Shown here: piece after piece, positions 46,601-58,328 of the stretch
Position numbering within the stretch: position 1 is the stretch's first letter
Layout of the letters: the number at the start of each line of letters is the position of its first letter
Assembly: GCA_964007475.1 (NCBI GenBank)
Contig: OZ023274.1
Span: 30,435,250 to 30,499,249 of the forward strand
Reading direction: 5' to 3'
DNA from: Hybos culiciformis
Taxonomy: Eukaryota; Arthropoda; Insecta; Diptera; Hybotidae
DNA length: 64,000 bases
Notes under the pieces: model-generated
What the model was told of the DNA's origin: nothing
Database searches by the model: none
The model's input: only the letters and a program-made list of their open reading frames with translations
Made by a program: the position numbers and the translations under genes

Positions 46601-49600
46601 CTATTTTTTTCGTTGTAGAGATCGACCTAAACGATTAACTACAAATGGCCAAAAAATTAAAACTAAGAACCATAACGGTGAAATTCCAACAAATGGCCAC
46701 CATTTAGGATATTTTCTATGTTGTTTTAGCTAAAAATAAAATAGGATTGTTAAAGTTTTTACATTTGTTTTTTTAATTTTATACAAATTTTCTGCCATTT
46801 AAAAACTCAAAATTCAAAGAAATTCTATAGTACAATTCTATTATGCTGGACAAAAAATAACATATAAATTTAAAATTGAATAGAAATTGTTTTTCAGGTT
46901 AAAGTTTGCTAAATAAATGGTTTAATAAAAACTAAACGGAAAATTAATGAACGTAAAAAAATGGCGGAATAATATGATAAAATAAAAACAAATAAAAATT
47001 TAATAAAAGTAGTAGGTATGTACTCTTAAGTTTGTTTGAATGTTCCTTAATTCATTGGTATGTCGTTCTACAACACTTATCCTTTGTATAATATTATTGA
47101 TATCCGAATTCATTTTTTGTGAAATCGCCAATATTTGTTGCAATATTTGATTATCATTATCAGTTAAAGTCTATTAAAAGATTAAAAATAAAATAAGCGT
47201 TAATATGTTGTCGTTTTTTTTTAAACCAAAACTAAAAGCACAAATAAACATCCAAGGTAGATTAGATAATAACAAAACGAAGTTCATTTTTCTTAATCAA
47301 CAATACAGTTTTCTTTTAAAAAATAGAATAGATTAAAAAATAAAAAAGGAAAGACAGGTCGAGATATATAATAATGATTTATAGCAAATTATTATTACAT
47401 GCAGACCATACTTCAAATTCACTTATACAAAATGTCAAAATTAAATGTACTTATACTTTACTTATTTACACAAAAAAATTCAACTTACATGTCTTAAATT
47501 TTGTAAATGATGAGTTCTAGACAATGTGTTCGGAACTTCAACACTATCCTGATAAAGACAAATAATTAACATAATTTCGAACATAAATAAATTATAAATA
47601 TTATTCTAATATCAGTTAAATGTAAAAAAAAAAAGCTTTCTTTATAAAATTTTACTATTGATTATAATTATAAGAATTTAAGTTTTTAAAATAAAGAATA
47701 TATTAAATTTAACTTTTGAAATATTACTTAGAGCTTAACTATATTCATTATGAGTTAAAAAAAAAATTGTTTTCGGAAATAATTCAGTTAAATTTCAAGA
47801 AAAAATTGCAATCTTCTGTCTAATAAATAAAATTCTCTGTTTCTCTGTAAGTTCTCTGTTTCTCTGTTTTCAATCACGCCTAAGCCGCTGGACTGATTTA
47901 GCTGAAATGTTGGAGCCCCAGATGGTTATGGGTTACTAAAAATCTTGATCCAAGGCCCCAACAGAAGGGCTATCTTAGAAACCGGTTTTGAAATTTAGTT
48001 GTAGTTTTTGACCCGAATTGTTTATTTCAAAGACTGGACTCCGGGAGGGGGGCTTATAGAAAATTTTGAAATCTATGGATACGTTTCACACACACATAAA
48101 CACAAACAATGTTTTGATATTAACGTAAATTCGGCGCTCCCGTGTGAAGCCAGGTAATTTCAACTAGTATTTCTATATAAAAGACCTTAACAAATAATTT
48201 TTATAATTCTTATTAAAGAAAATAATAATTTGATTTACCTCTACAGTATCGATGTATTCATCATCGGATTGATCCAAAACACCATTAAAATGCCCATTTT
48301 GATTAACATAACAATTATTTTCATCATCAAAACCATTTGAGTAACCATTTTGTGGTGAGCCTCCATGTAACGGGCTATTTCCACGTGATGCAAATGGTGA
48401 ATTTGGTATAGATCTAGCTTTTTTCATAATTTCTGGTGCAACTTTATCTAAATCATTAAAATCAACATTATCTAATTCATTAATGCTACCCATAAAATCA
48501 GCAACGTTATCATTAAATGACATTGTTTCTATTATTTTTTTTAATTCATCAACATATAATTCCATAGCACGTTCTTTAGACATTTCACCAAGAGCTTTCC
48601 ATGCATCATATTTGGTCCTAAAAAAAAATATAAACAAACTTGTTTATCATTATTTCTTATCCATTTTAAATAAAATACAAAATTATTTGAAGAAAGATAG
48701 TGAATAAAAATATTTTAGATTTGTACATATTACTTAAAAATAAATAAGAGTTAAGTATATTTATGTTGCTGTCATTGTGATGCCAACGAACATAACATTC
48801 ATTATATTTAATTACCCATAATATCGAAAATTCTAAAATTTTTAATTTTTTTCACATGCAGTGGTGTGACAAGTTATACTCAATGAATTTCAAATATTTA
48901 AATTCAGAGAAACCGTTTACTTTACTACACAATATTTTTTTCAAAAAATAGCAAAATACATGAATGCATTTTCAAAACATACTTATTTTTGACACGTTCT
49001 TTCACTGCAGCAGGAATGTGGAGTTATCCAAGATAGTTAGCCACGATTTTACAGTAATATGTATATATTGGGTGCGGGCCTCTTTGCAAATTTCATACTG
49101 CAAAAGTCTATTTGGCCGAACGTCATTTATCAAATTTTTATGTTTCGCAAATCTCCATTTCATGAAAAAAAAAACTCTTTACCAAATTTCCATTTGGCCT
49201 AATGCGACACTGCGCAAAAAGATATTTCTCAAAATACCAATTCACAACATTATATTAATTGAGACACTTCGCGAGCTCGAAATGTGAATTACGTCAAAAA
49301 CGGTATTTGCGAAATGTATATTTTGCCAAAAGTAGTAGTTTCGAAACGTCCTTATGCTAACTGGAAAGTTGGTAACTGCCCTTTTAGGCCAAAGCGGACT
49401 TTTGTTAACTATCCGTTTTGCAGAATGATTCTTTTGCCGAAGTGTCTTTTTTGGATCTGTGTAATATATTAGCCCCTCAGGGTCACACGAAAAAGTTTTA
49501 TGTAGGTAGAAGGAGGATTCTTACCAGAAACCGAATTTATGGTTTCTGCAACCCGGAAAAAATAGCGGATAACTTCACATCGGTCACTGCAGCGACAATA

Positions 49601-49846
49601 ATTTTGTCTACAGAGTTCCTTAAAAAATAAAACTCTTTAAATATTTGAAATATACGTGTTTTTTAAAAATTTTAAAATTTTTTTTTTAAATCACTATTAA
49701 CTTCAAACGAAAATAAATAAAATTTATTACTTACCGTCCAACTATATCCCAGAAAGCTGGTTTCCTTTGTTTACATGGACCTTGTGTGGCTTGTTTAAAA
49801 TATGAGTAGAATGTTAACAACATAGCTGTGCTAGGTTGATAAGATC
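46601..49846 (-). CDS. Acbd5: ACBD4/5-type acyl-CoA-binding tail-anchored protein, five exons, 5' exon missing
   Basis: The family binds long-chain acyl-CoA at the peroxisome surface and, in vertebrates, tethers peroxisomes to ER VAP proteins. Exons in transcript order are 49846-49735, 48617-48239, 47548-47489, 47170-47024 and 46729-46601. All junctions are GT-AG with compatible phases, giving about 275 residues. Exons 1-2 carry the acyl-CoA-binding domain: FYSYFKQAT and GRTKYDAW keep the Tyr and two Lys ligand positions, and ELYVDEL keeps the last Tyr. The end of exon 2 encodes SDDE-EYIDTVE, an acidic tract plus FFAT-like core. The 147-bp exon looks like a coiled coil. The last exon encodes a tail anchor (WWPFVGISPLWF onward) followed by NRLGRSLQRKK and a stop. 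The visible part begins at the SYQPS segment of the domain, so a first exon with about 20-40 residues is missing; I could not find it up to 64000. Drosophila CG8814 is the likely orthologue. Confidence 0.85.
47825..48169 (+). mobile_element. Helitron-like insertion in an Acbd5 intron
   Basis: TTCTCTGTTTCTCTG (twice), AATCACGCCTAAGCCGCTGG and GGTTATGGGTTACTAAAAAT are followed by the end GTGTGAAGCCAGGTAATTTC and AACTAGT. It is the same family as 34431-35363 but only about 345 bp. It lies in the 690-bp intron between exons 48239 and 47548, antisense to the host gene, and does not touch the splice sites. Confidence 0.6.
49020..49500. repeat. Unusual mixed-composition block in Acbd5 intron
   Basis: Irregular restatements of TTTCGCAAAT, ATTTGGCC, TTTTGCCAAAAG, TTTTGCCGAAG and GCGAAATG-like words run on alternating strands at about 20-40-bp spacing. 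Base composition is closer to even than in the flanks. It is not coding: the frames show no domain and no splice phase match. Family unknown. Confidence 0.45.
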
Positions 49847-51376
49847 CTGAGAAATGTATAAAATTCTCATAGTAAGTATAAAAATTTTATTTTATTTTTA
49901 ATTTATAAATTAGTTTTTTTTTTGTTTTGTTTGTTTACAAAAAGGCTTCCATAAATTTTGACACAAACAAATAAATTAAAAAAAAAAATACTTAAAATGT
50001 AATTTTAATATAAATATAAATATAATATTAATAATGTAAACACATATAAGTATATATGTATTGTATATATATACAAATAAAATTTAAAATAATAAGTACT
50101 TACTTAAAATAAATTTAATTTTTTTTTAATTTTTTAATAATTTTTTAATTGACTATTAAGTATTTATAATATATTTATGTTTATACTTTTAATACCATCA
50201 CCAGTCAAATAAGTACTTAAATTTAATGATATTTTAAAATGTTAATATTTGATTTATTTATTTTTTATGTAAGTAATAATGCTTTATTTTGGATCACAAG
50301 CACAGTTTTTAATGAAAATATATACAAAATGATTTTTCTAATAATGCAAAGAATCTAAATGTATCGATAAATAAATACAATTTAATAAGTAGGTACCGAT
50401 AAGTAGGTACTTAAGTATTTGGAGTTTTAAATTTTTTACAAAAAGTAACAAGGCAAAAATTATAAGACTTTGTTTATCAAATAACATTTAAAACAGGATT
50501 ATTTTGGTTACATAAAAGTTTATCGTTAAAAATTAAAATAAAATTAAGAAAAAAAAAATTAATGAAACCTTTGTTGCGGTTAGCACTCGAAAAAATGTGT
50601 TCCACAAATAATTAAAACTTATCAAATTACTCAATTAAAATGTAAGTATAATACTTATAAGAAAATGATAATTTTTCTAGTAAGTAAGTTCTTAAGTAAG
50701 CAAGTAAGTAATTGGTTTACAAATTATAGTTTTGTATAGAAAATATGTTTCTTAGAAATTTGATACTTACTAACTACTTTTGTAAGTAATTTGGTAAAAT
50801 GAAATCAAAATTAAAACGAAAGAATTATCAAAATTAATATTTCGTATTTCAACTTATAACTATAGGTACTAACTTATGAATTCATTGAGCTTCTTTTTTT
50901 GCAATTTCAAGACCTGATTAGGTAAATTACAAATCTTTTTTTTAAAATCAAAGATTGCAGAGGAGATTTAAACATATAATTATAAAAATGATTATATATA
51001 CATATAATTAAAAAAATGATTATAAATTGCATCATTTAAAAATGTTTGGAAATAACTTACCTGCTTACCTTCCTAATGAAAATTAAACAAATTAATTTTC
51101 ATATACTTCAATGTTACACGGCTGTAAGAGTTCCAAACTTAACACATCGAAGAGATTATGTAAGTTAAGCAGTAGAACTACATACAATAAGTAATTCTTA
51201 AGTAATTAAACATGCAGCAATAACTAGGTAAGTACTTTTAATTCTTAAGTCATTAAACATGCAAAATAAAAATATTTCGGTTTCTTCAAGTAAAAATAAA
51301 ATCTTGACTTAAACAATTTTAATAGTAGATTATTGTATATGTAAACTAAATTTGTTATTAATTAAGAGTTCTGAAA
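49847..51376. other. Upstream of visible Acbd5 exons; first exon not located
   Basis: AT-rich with many (A)AGTAAGTA/TACTTAC words. These create numerous donor-like sites and make short exons hard to see. I looked for a frame encoding the start of an acyl-CoA-binding domain and did not find it. Confidence 0.4.
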
Positions 51377-51855
51377 ACACAAAAATACATTGACACGAGT
51401 CAATACTTATATCACGAGACCGAAGGTCGAGTCAGACACCGACGCCGACAAGTTTTTGGCTGCGGCGACGCGCTTAGAAAAAAAACTCGGCGACGGTAGG
51501 AGTTACCGCAAAAAAAAAAAAAAAAGGAAAGAGCAAAAAAAAAAAAAAGAGGAAAAAGCAAAAAAAAAAAAAAAACGAAAAAAAAAACGAAAAAAACGAA
51601 AAAAAAAAAAAACGAAAAAAAAAAAAAAAACGAAAAAAAGAAAATTAACCAAAAAAATATTAGAAAAATTTTTAGCACGCCGATACAAAATATAAAAATG
51701 CGGCGCAAGACGTACGCAGTGAAATCTCGACAAAAATGTTTTGCGACGGCGAACAAAAAAATGGTTTGCGGCGGTCAGCGCACGGCGTATTTTCTTGTCG
51801 GCGTCGGCGTCTGGTCGAGTGATATAAATTGACAAGTGTCAATGTATTTTTGTGT
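51377..51855. mobile_element. MITE with CpG-rich subterminal blocks and poly-A core
   Basis: The ends ACACAAAAATACATTGACAC repeat in inverse at 51836-51855, and pairing continues through ATATCAC and GACGCCGACAAG. Inner flanks are rich in GACG/CGGC words. The core is a run of A with interspersed CG and TTAACC. Long frames on both strands are Lys- or Phe-only artefacts. Confidence 0.8.
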
Positions 51856-51936
51856 AAATACAGAACGAGTTGTATAACAAATTTTGTTTACATATCCCAT
51901 ATACTGTTTCAATGTGCATGTGTAGACATTTAAGGA

Positions 51937-52609
51937 TATGTAAAATATCCCTCCTGAATTTTTCAATTTCATTCTTTTTCCTTCCCTGAAATTTAATTTC
52001 AGAGATTTATTTTTTTCATCTTTCTCAAAAATAATTCTCCTGAATTTTATTTCCTTTTAAAAATACTCTTCAGTGTAGTTCTATTTTTTTCTCTGAGTAA
52101 AAAAAAAATATTCAGAATTCTATAATTCTTTTCGGAAAAAAAAAGAAACAATCAGAAAAATATTTTTTCTTTCTTTTCTGAAAAGAAGGAAAAAGATTTT
52201 TTTCTTTTATTAGCAGCATAGTATACAGAAAAAAAAATTGTATGTGTGCAATGTTGTATGTGTGTACACCGTTTTAATTTTTTTTTTGAATTTTTGTTTA
52301 CTTTACTACTTGTTTTTTTTATTTTTTTAGAGAAGGAAAAAAATCAAAAAGAGAATAGTCTTCTTTGAAGGAAAAAGAAGGATATTATTTCTCTCCTAAA
52401 TATATTTCTTTTTGAAAGTTTCTTTTAATAAGGGATTTATAAATTATTTAGGGAAATTTTTCTTTAGAAGAAGAGAAAAATAAAAAATAAATAAAAATAA
52501 AAACTGAAAAAATCAGATGATGATTTTTTCTGATTGAAATAAAAATACTTTTCTGTAAATTTTTTTTTCCTTCGAAAAAGAATTCTATTCCGATAGAAAA
52601 CATACTCTG
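51937..52609. repeat. Dispersed ~700-bp repeat, copy A
   Basis: It begins TATGTAAAATATCCCTCCTG and ends GATAGAAAACATACTCTG. It aligns along its whole length with 57620-58319 in the same orientation, with few substitutions and indels. It is dominated by TTTTTCTTTC/GAAGGAAAAAG-type complementary tracts. No gene. Confidence 0.85.
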
Positions 52610-52711
52610 ATACATTTACAATAAAAAAAAAACAAAACAAAAGTTGATATACATTTTTTTGTTTGTTGGTATTTGTCTGTATTGAAATATTGTGAGTGAT
52701 ATTATTTTTGT

Positions 52712-53258
52712 TTAAAGGCTGGTATTCAACTGAATATAAAGTACAAGATAAATTTTATCTTAAAAAGGAACATTATTGAGTGAGATAAAAATTGACACAT
52801 GACTTTCTGACTTATGTAGTACCTTAACAATTTTATTTTTAATTTTCTTACCTCCCAACTTTCATCCATTTTATTTAATTAATTTTACCAATTTTATTTT
52901 ATTTTATTAAATTAAACTATTATTTTAATTTTAATATTTTTTACCAATTTCAGTTTAAAAATTATTTTAGTTTTCTGATTTTTGTTTGTTTTCTTCAAAC
53001 AACAAACGTCAAATTCTTTTTACACGACCTAATGTCAAAATTTATCTTGAAAAGAATGTTCAAAACATTCTTTGCAAGATAAATTTTTGAAATACAATTT
53101 ATTTGAGTGAAAAAATTTTCATACAATTTTTACTCAGATAAATTTCCATTTATCTTCAGTTGGGTACCGATAAATTAAATTCACTCAACTAAAATTTATC
53201 TCAGATAAAATTTTATATGAAAAAGTTGATTTTATCTCCAGTTGAATACCGGCCTTAA
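52712..53258. mobile_element. MITE with inverted ends TTAAGGCCGGTATTCAACT
   Basis: Left TAAAGGCTGGTATTCAACTG and right GTTGAATACCGGCCTTAA pair. Inside, AGATAAATTTTATCT-type words pair on both sides. The termini resemble TTAA but an exact duplication is not clear. Confidence 0.7.
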
Positions 53259-53280
53259 GGTATTACGGAATATTCAATAT

Positions 53281-53382
53281 GAAACATTTAATAAATAGAA
53301 GAGGCATTTAATGAATGGAAGAGGCATTTAATGAATGTAATAAAGCAATTAATGAATGGAATGAAGCATTTAATGATTGCAT
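53281..53382. repeat. 20-bp tandem repeat (GAAGAGGCATTTAATGAATG)
   Basis: About five units, decaying from left to right. The open frame of 68 codons across it reflects the repeat and has no other support. Confidence 0.8.
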
Positions 53383-53521
53383 GTGTATTGATGCATATAA
53401 TATTCCATTTAGCGATCTAAATTCTATACTACTAAATACAACCCACATGCCCATTAAAATTGTTTACATGTCATTTGTGCAAGATAAAAAATACTTAATA
53501 ATAAATTCCAGTTTTGTATGA

Positions 53522-54343
53522 ATAATATAAACTAAAATTTCTTTTAAATTAGAACCTTTATTGAGCGAGTATTTTTTACGATAGAAGCTTAGTGAACCAA
53601 AGAGAGAAATAGACTTACTCCTGAAACTGTAAAAGGAATAATGGCAGTAGCATATAACTTGAAGAATATCTCGTGTAAAGATTTGTAGTGCCTAATAAAA
53701 AATGACAAAAGATTCTTCAATACAGTTTCTAGCTCAGGCAAATATGATTTCGTTCAATAATTTTTGTTTAGTAAATTGATTTTTTTAATATGTCTACCTA
53801 TAGGTTTTATTGGATTTATAATTTAATATATAATTTCTATGAAATTTCGCAATAAATAATTTAAGTTCAATATTTTTTGAAATTTAGCTTTGTACAAGTA
53901 AACAAGTTAAAATGAATTGGTTTATGAGTTATGTAACGTTACTAACTCAGAGAAATTTTATTGAAATAATTTTTGTTTAATAAATTTAATTTTGTACATA
54001 TATTTAGTACTAATAATATAATGTATAAATTCTATGAAATTTTGCAATAAATAATTAAAGTTTGAAACTTTTTGAAAACATTTTGAATTAAGCTTTGTAC
54101 AGGTGAAAATTAATTATATAAGTACCTACTTCATTTTTTATGTGCATGACTGAAGAAGTATTTTATATTAATGTATAAAAAAAAACTGAATAAATACTAA
54201 ATCATATTTCTTGGTCTCTTTTTGATCTCTTTTTTTTCACCCAAATGTTCTCTTTTTTTCAGATTTTTTTTAAAAATGTACTCTTTTTTTACTTAACTCG
54301 TTTGGCAACCCTATATTAGGTAAGTATCTAGTTATTTATACCT
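53522..54343. other. AT-rich, no gene seen
   Basis: An internal direct similarity of about 120 bp exists (TTCTATGAAATTTCGCAATA near 53835 and TTCTATGAAATTTTGCAATA near 54030), suggesting an old duplication. Confidence 0.4.
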
Positions 54344-54745
54344 TATTCGCATTATAATTTAAATTCCCTTTATATTCCGGAAAACAAATTGCCGTTCGCA
54401 TTACCAAATTTGATGAGAACTGGAATTTGATGATGTAAAAAAAAAATTGAGAAAGAGAAAAAGTTTTTGTTGTTGAAAATTTTGACTTTTTATCAATTTT
54501 ATTTTGTTTTTTTTTTTATTTTGACTCGAATTTGACAAAAAAATTGTTGCCAACTATAACAAAATTTTAAAAAATGAGTGAAAATAACTATAAATGTAGA
54601 ATTCTAACCCTGACAAACTAGAATATGAAAGTGGAATATACATATTCCGGAATATTTTTTTATATGAAAAATCCAGTTCATATTCCTGAAATATTCCGGA
54701 TAACAGCATATTCCACTAATATTGTCCTAATGCGAACACCATATT
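54344..54745. mobile_element. MITE, ~400 bp, copy A (inverted mate at 62481-62899)
   Basis: The left end has ATTCGCATT and CCGGAAAACAAATTGCC. The right end reads CCTAATGCGAACACCATATT. Inner palindromic words TATTCCGGAATAT and GTGGAATATAC occur. The copy at 62481-62899 is its reverse complement over the full length, showing a discrete mobile unit. Confidence 0.8.
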
Positions 54746-54789
54746 AAATTTAAATAAATAAAATTACAGATTAGTAAAATGAATGGGAG

Positions 54790-55075
54790 CGTCTACAGTT
54801 ACGGCAAACGTAACTCTTTTTTTTTTTTTTTTTAAGTTACGGCAACCGTAATCCTGTTCAAAATTGACTAAAGTTACGGCAAACGTAACTCTTTTTTTTT
54901 TTTGAGAGTTACGGCAACCGTAATCCTGTTCAAAATTGACTAAAGTTACGGCAAACGTAACTCTTTTTTTATTTTTAGAGTTACGGCAACCGTTATCCTG
55001 TAGAAAATTGTCTAAAGTTACGGCGGACGTAACTTTTTTTTTTTTTTAGTGATTACGGCAAAGTTTTTTTTTGAG
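54790..55075. repeat. Tandem array of GTTACGGC hairpins, ~75-bp period
   Basis: Four units each contain GTTACGGCAAACGTAAC (self-complementary ends GTTACG/CGTAAC), a T-run, GTTACGGCAACCGTAAT and CCTGTTCAAAATTGACTAA. The last unit is diverged (CGGCGGACGTAAC). Each unit can form one or two short hairpins. Confidence 0.9.
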
Positions 55076-55088
55076 CATTATGACTTTT

Positions 55089-55665
55089 TTTTAAATAAAA
55101 AGTTGTTATGCTGAATGGGGGACGGCCTCCAAACCCCATTTCATTGAAAAATGAAATAAGACCTAGGCAAAAAAAAAAAAATTATTGGCGGGCTAATTTC
55201 ATTTTTATAAATGAAATAAGGCCGTGTTGTAATTTCATGTTTCGAAATGAAATAAGACCTCGATAAAAAATCTTGTGAGGTGAGCACACAGGGCAGGGGG
55301 CAACAGGGCGGCGGGCTGCCCCCTGCCCTGTGTGCAACTGACCAACCGCCCGCCCGCCGCCCTGCTGCCTCGTGCCCTGTGTGATCACCTCAGAAGATTA
55401 CGCGGCCTTATTTCATTTATAAAAATGAAATTAGACCTCCGATAATTTTTTTTTGTCACGGTCTTATTTCATTTTTCAAAATGAAATAAGGCCGCGATGA
55501 TTTTGATTGCGGTCTTATTTCATTTTTCAATATGAAATAAGGCCGCGAAGATTTTGTGGCGGTCTTATTTCATTTTTCAAAATGAAATAAGACCGCAACA
55601 AAAAACCTATCGCGGCCTTATTTCACGCGGCCTTATTTCACGCGGCCTTATTTCACTGCGCCAGC
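55089..55665. repeat. Palindrome array, sister of the 20.5-kb array
   Basis: The start has GTTATGCTGAATGGGGGACG, also found inverted near 18318-18353. Hairpin units of GCGGTCTTATTTCATTTTTC/AAAATGAAATAAGACCGC type follow. A GC-rich core at 55276-55390 (CACAGGGCAGGGGGCAAC, then GCCCCCTGCCCTGTGTG) is itself an imperfect palindrome. The right end is triple GCGGCCTTATTTCAC then TGCGCC, the complement of the left end at 20539. Confidence 0.85.
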
Positions 55666-57004
55666 AAAAAGTTGTACGTTTAAGTAAAATTATATCTACA
55701 GTTAACCATAAAGGAAGTATAATATAGAGTAACTATGTCTAACAACTTTTTAAAATATCGTTTTTATTTTTTTTCCTATTTTTTCAGACCCCCAAAACAT
55801 ATGTATAAGCAAAAAAGCTTTTCTATTTTCTCTAATACTCATTAATTTTTTTTCTATTTTGAGGATGTTTAGTTTTATTACAACAAACTTCTAAAAATTC
55901 GAATGTAGTTGTGCGAAAAATCATAACTAATGAATGAATGAAAAAAAATGTGTCTAAATTATGTATTGTTATGATGTGCTAATATCAATTTATAACCTAT
56001 GATTTTTTTTTTTTAAAACTAGCATCTTCGTCTTTATTGAAATTTATAAAATCCTTATCATAAGTTATTTCAAATCAATAAATATATTTATATATATTGC
56101 AATTTAATTTTTACATTAATAAAGAGATAATATCTCATAATATTTTATCTCCTTTGGATAAAATATTGTTAAACGATAGTGGGAGACATTGTTTTATTTT
56201 TATCGTGAATTTACGTTTAATTAGTTAATTCTTTAAAATTAATTTGTTTTGCATTTAATGGTATTTACATGTATATATTAAAATATTTTGCATGAACTTT
56301 GTTTTAACTATTTCAATTTTGATATATAAGGACATTAAGAAAATTATATCGGAATATTTATTATTATTGGAAATTTATCAATTTGGATACGGAATTAAAA
56401 TAAGTATAAATAATTTGAATAAAATAAAGTAAATATTTATTCATTTATTTTATTTATTATAAGTAGGTAAACGGACTTTTTTGAATGCGCGACCTTCATT
56501 CAATTTTTTATTAATTCATGAAGTTAGAGCTCCATAAAAAGTAGTCGGCTAAACAAGTTATCTTCTATCGACCCCAATCATAAAAACAATATAAAAAAAA
56601 ACTAATGATGTCCTTGAATTGAAATCAGAACAATTTTTATATGACAAAAATTATGACAATGATTTGGAAATATTTTATTTGATCTGTTTGAAATTACCAG
56701 ATTTCATATAAAAATTTTTGATAACTATTTTGCTCAACATTTTTATAAAAAAAAGAATTTTAACAAACTGTATGCAATGCTGTTTGTACGCAATAAAATT
56801 ATCAAAAAAATATGATTTCTGGTTCACCGAAACAGACGAATCTTATGAACATAGATTTAAATTTTTGGAGTTGTTATTAACACTTTTAATAATAAAAGGC
56901 TCAAAATTTTTAAAAGGGATATTATTACAAAGTTAAAGTATACTTTCAAACCAAAATAAAAAAACAAAAAAATTATTATTTCAATGATATAAAATAATGT
57001 GAAC
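55666..57004. other. AT-rich, no gene seen
   Basis: The 72-codon frame at 56718 has no recognised domain. No inverted-repeat element was delimited here. Confidence 0.4.
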
Positions 57005-57259
57005 ATCGTCGGTCTCATGCAAAAATCACTGAACTGCAAAAACATAGTTTTGAGAAAATTGGATTTAAATTTCTTTTTTTTTAGTACGTTTTGATACTTT
57101 CGGGAAAATAGAAATAGTCATTGCGTATATATAATTTATGACAGCTTTCAACTTCTAACTTTAAACATATTAAAATTTTAGTTTTTTATGATTTTTCTTC
57201 AATATTAGGTCAAAACGGGCAAAATTACAGTTTCGTGATTTATAAACGAGACCGACGAT
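57005..57259. mobile_element. Short MITE, 255 bp
   Basis: Ends ATCGTCGGTCTC and GAGACCGACGAT are perfect complements, followed by AAAATCAC/GTGATTTAT-type pairing. AT-rich core, no coding capacity. Confidence 0.8.
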
Positions 57260-57619
57260 ATGTAAATAAACATGAAATAAAATGAATTTTTTAATGCTTT
57301 CAAATATAATTTTTTTATTTACATTCTAACACAAATTTTTTTTTCTATAGAGAACAAATACTAGTAAACATTAAAATACAATTATAATAAAGGAAATATT
57401 TTGTTTATTTTTAAAAGCTTTATATAAAAAAATTTTAAAAGCTATAAAGCTCTCTCGTTATAGCGATATATTCTAAACAAAAATAAAAGCTTGGGGGTCT
57501 GATCTAATTTTGTTTAACTTTTTTTATTCGAATTTTTTGTATGGGACTAGTTCCTCTATTTATACTTCCTCTATGAGTTAACATAAATAATTTTGGACCA
57601 TAATTAGTTAATATCAGGG

Positions 57620-58319
57620 TATGTAAAATATCCCTCCTGAATTTTTCAATTTCATTCTTTTTCCTTCCCTGAAATTTAATTTCGGAGATTTATTTTTTTC
57701 ATCTTTTTCAAAAATATTTCTGCTAAAATTTATTTCCTTTTAAAAATACTTTTCAGGAGTTCTATTTTTTTCTCTCAGAGTAAAAAAAAAATATTCAGAA
57801 TTCTATAATTCTTTACGGAAAAAAAAGAAACAATCAGAAAAATATTTTATTCTTCCTTTTCTGAAAAGAAGGAAACAATTTTTTTTCTTTTATTAGCAGC
57901 ATAGTATACAGAAAAAAAATTGAATGTGTGCAATGTTGTATGTGTGCAATGTTGTATGTGTGCAATGTTGTGTGTGTGCACCGTTTTAATTTTTTTTTTG
58001 AATTTTTGTTTACTTTACTACTTGTTTTTTTTATTTTTTTAGAGAAGGAAAAAAATCAAAAAGAGAATAGTCTTCTTTGAAGGAAAAAGAAGGATATTAT
58101 TTCTCTCCTAAATATATTTCTTTTTGAAAGTTTCTTTTAATAAGGGATTTATAAATTATTTAGGGAAATTTTTCTTTAGAAGAGAAAAATAAAAAATAAA
58201 TAAAAATAAAAACTGAAAAAATCAGATGATGATATTTTTCTGATTGAAATAAAAATACTTTTCTGTAAATTTTTTTTTCCTTCGGAAAAGAATTCTATTC
58301 CGATAGAAAACATACTCTG
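57620..58319. repeat. Dispersed ~700-bp repeat, copy B
   Basis: Direct copy of 51937-52609. It differs mainly by expansion of a 16-bp unit (TGTATGTGTGCAATGT), present three to four times here against about 1.5 in copy A, at 57926-57980. Confidence 0.85.
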
Positions 58320-58328
58320 GTTAATATA

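Noticed and set aside
48964..49630. Three overlapping plus-strand frames of 62-107 codons in the Acbd5 intron
   Set aside because: No domain, different frames, and the region is a repeat-like block antisense to the gene.
51061..51110. Candidate first exon of the ACBD gene next to a donor-like ACTTACC
   Set aside because: None of the three minus-strand frames reads as the start of an acyl-CoA-binding domain.
51390..51756. Overlapping Lys-rich and Phe-rich frames on both strands
   Set aside because: They cross the A-run core of a MITE and have no domain.
56718..56936. 72-codon frame
   Set aside because: AT-driven composition, no domain, no splice-compatible neighbour.
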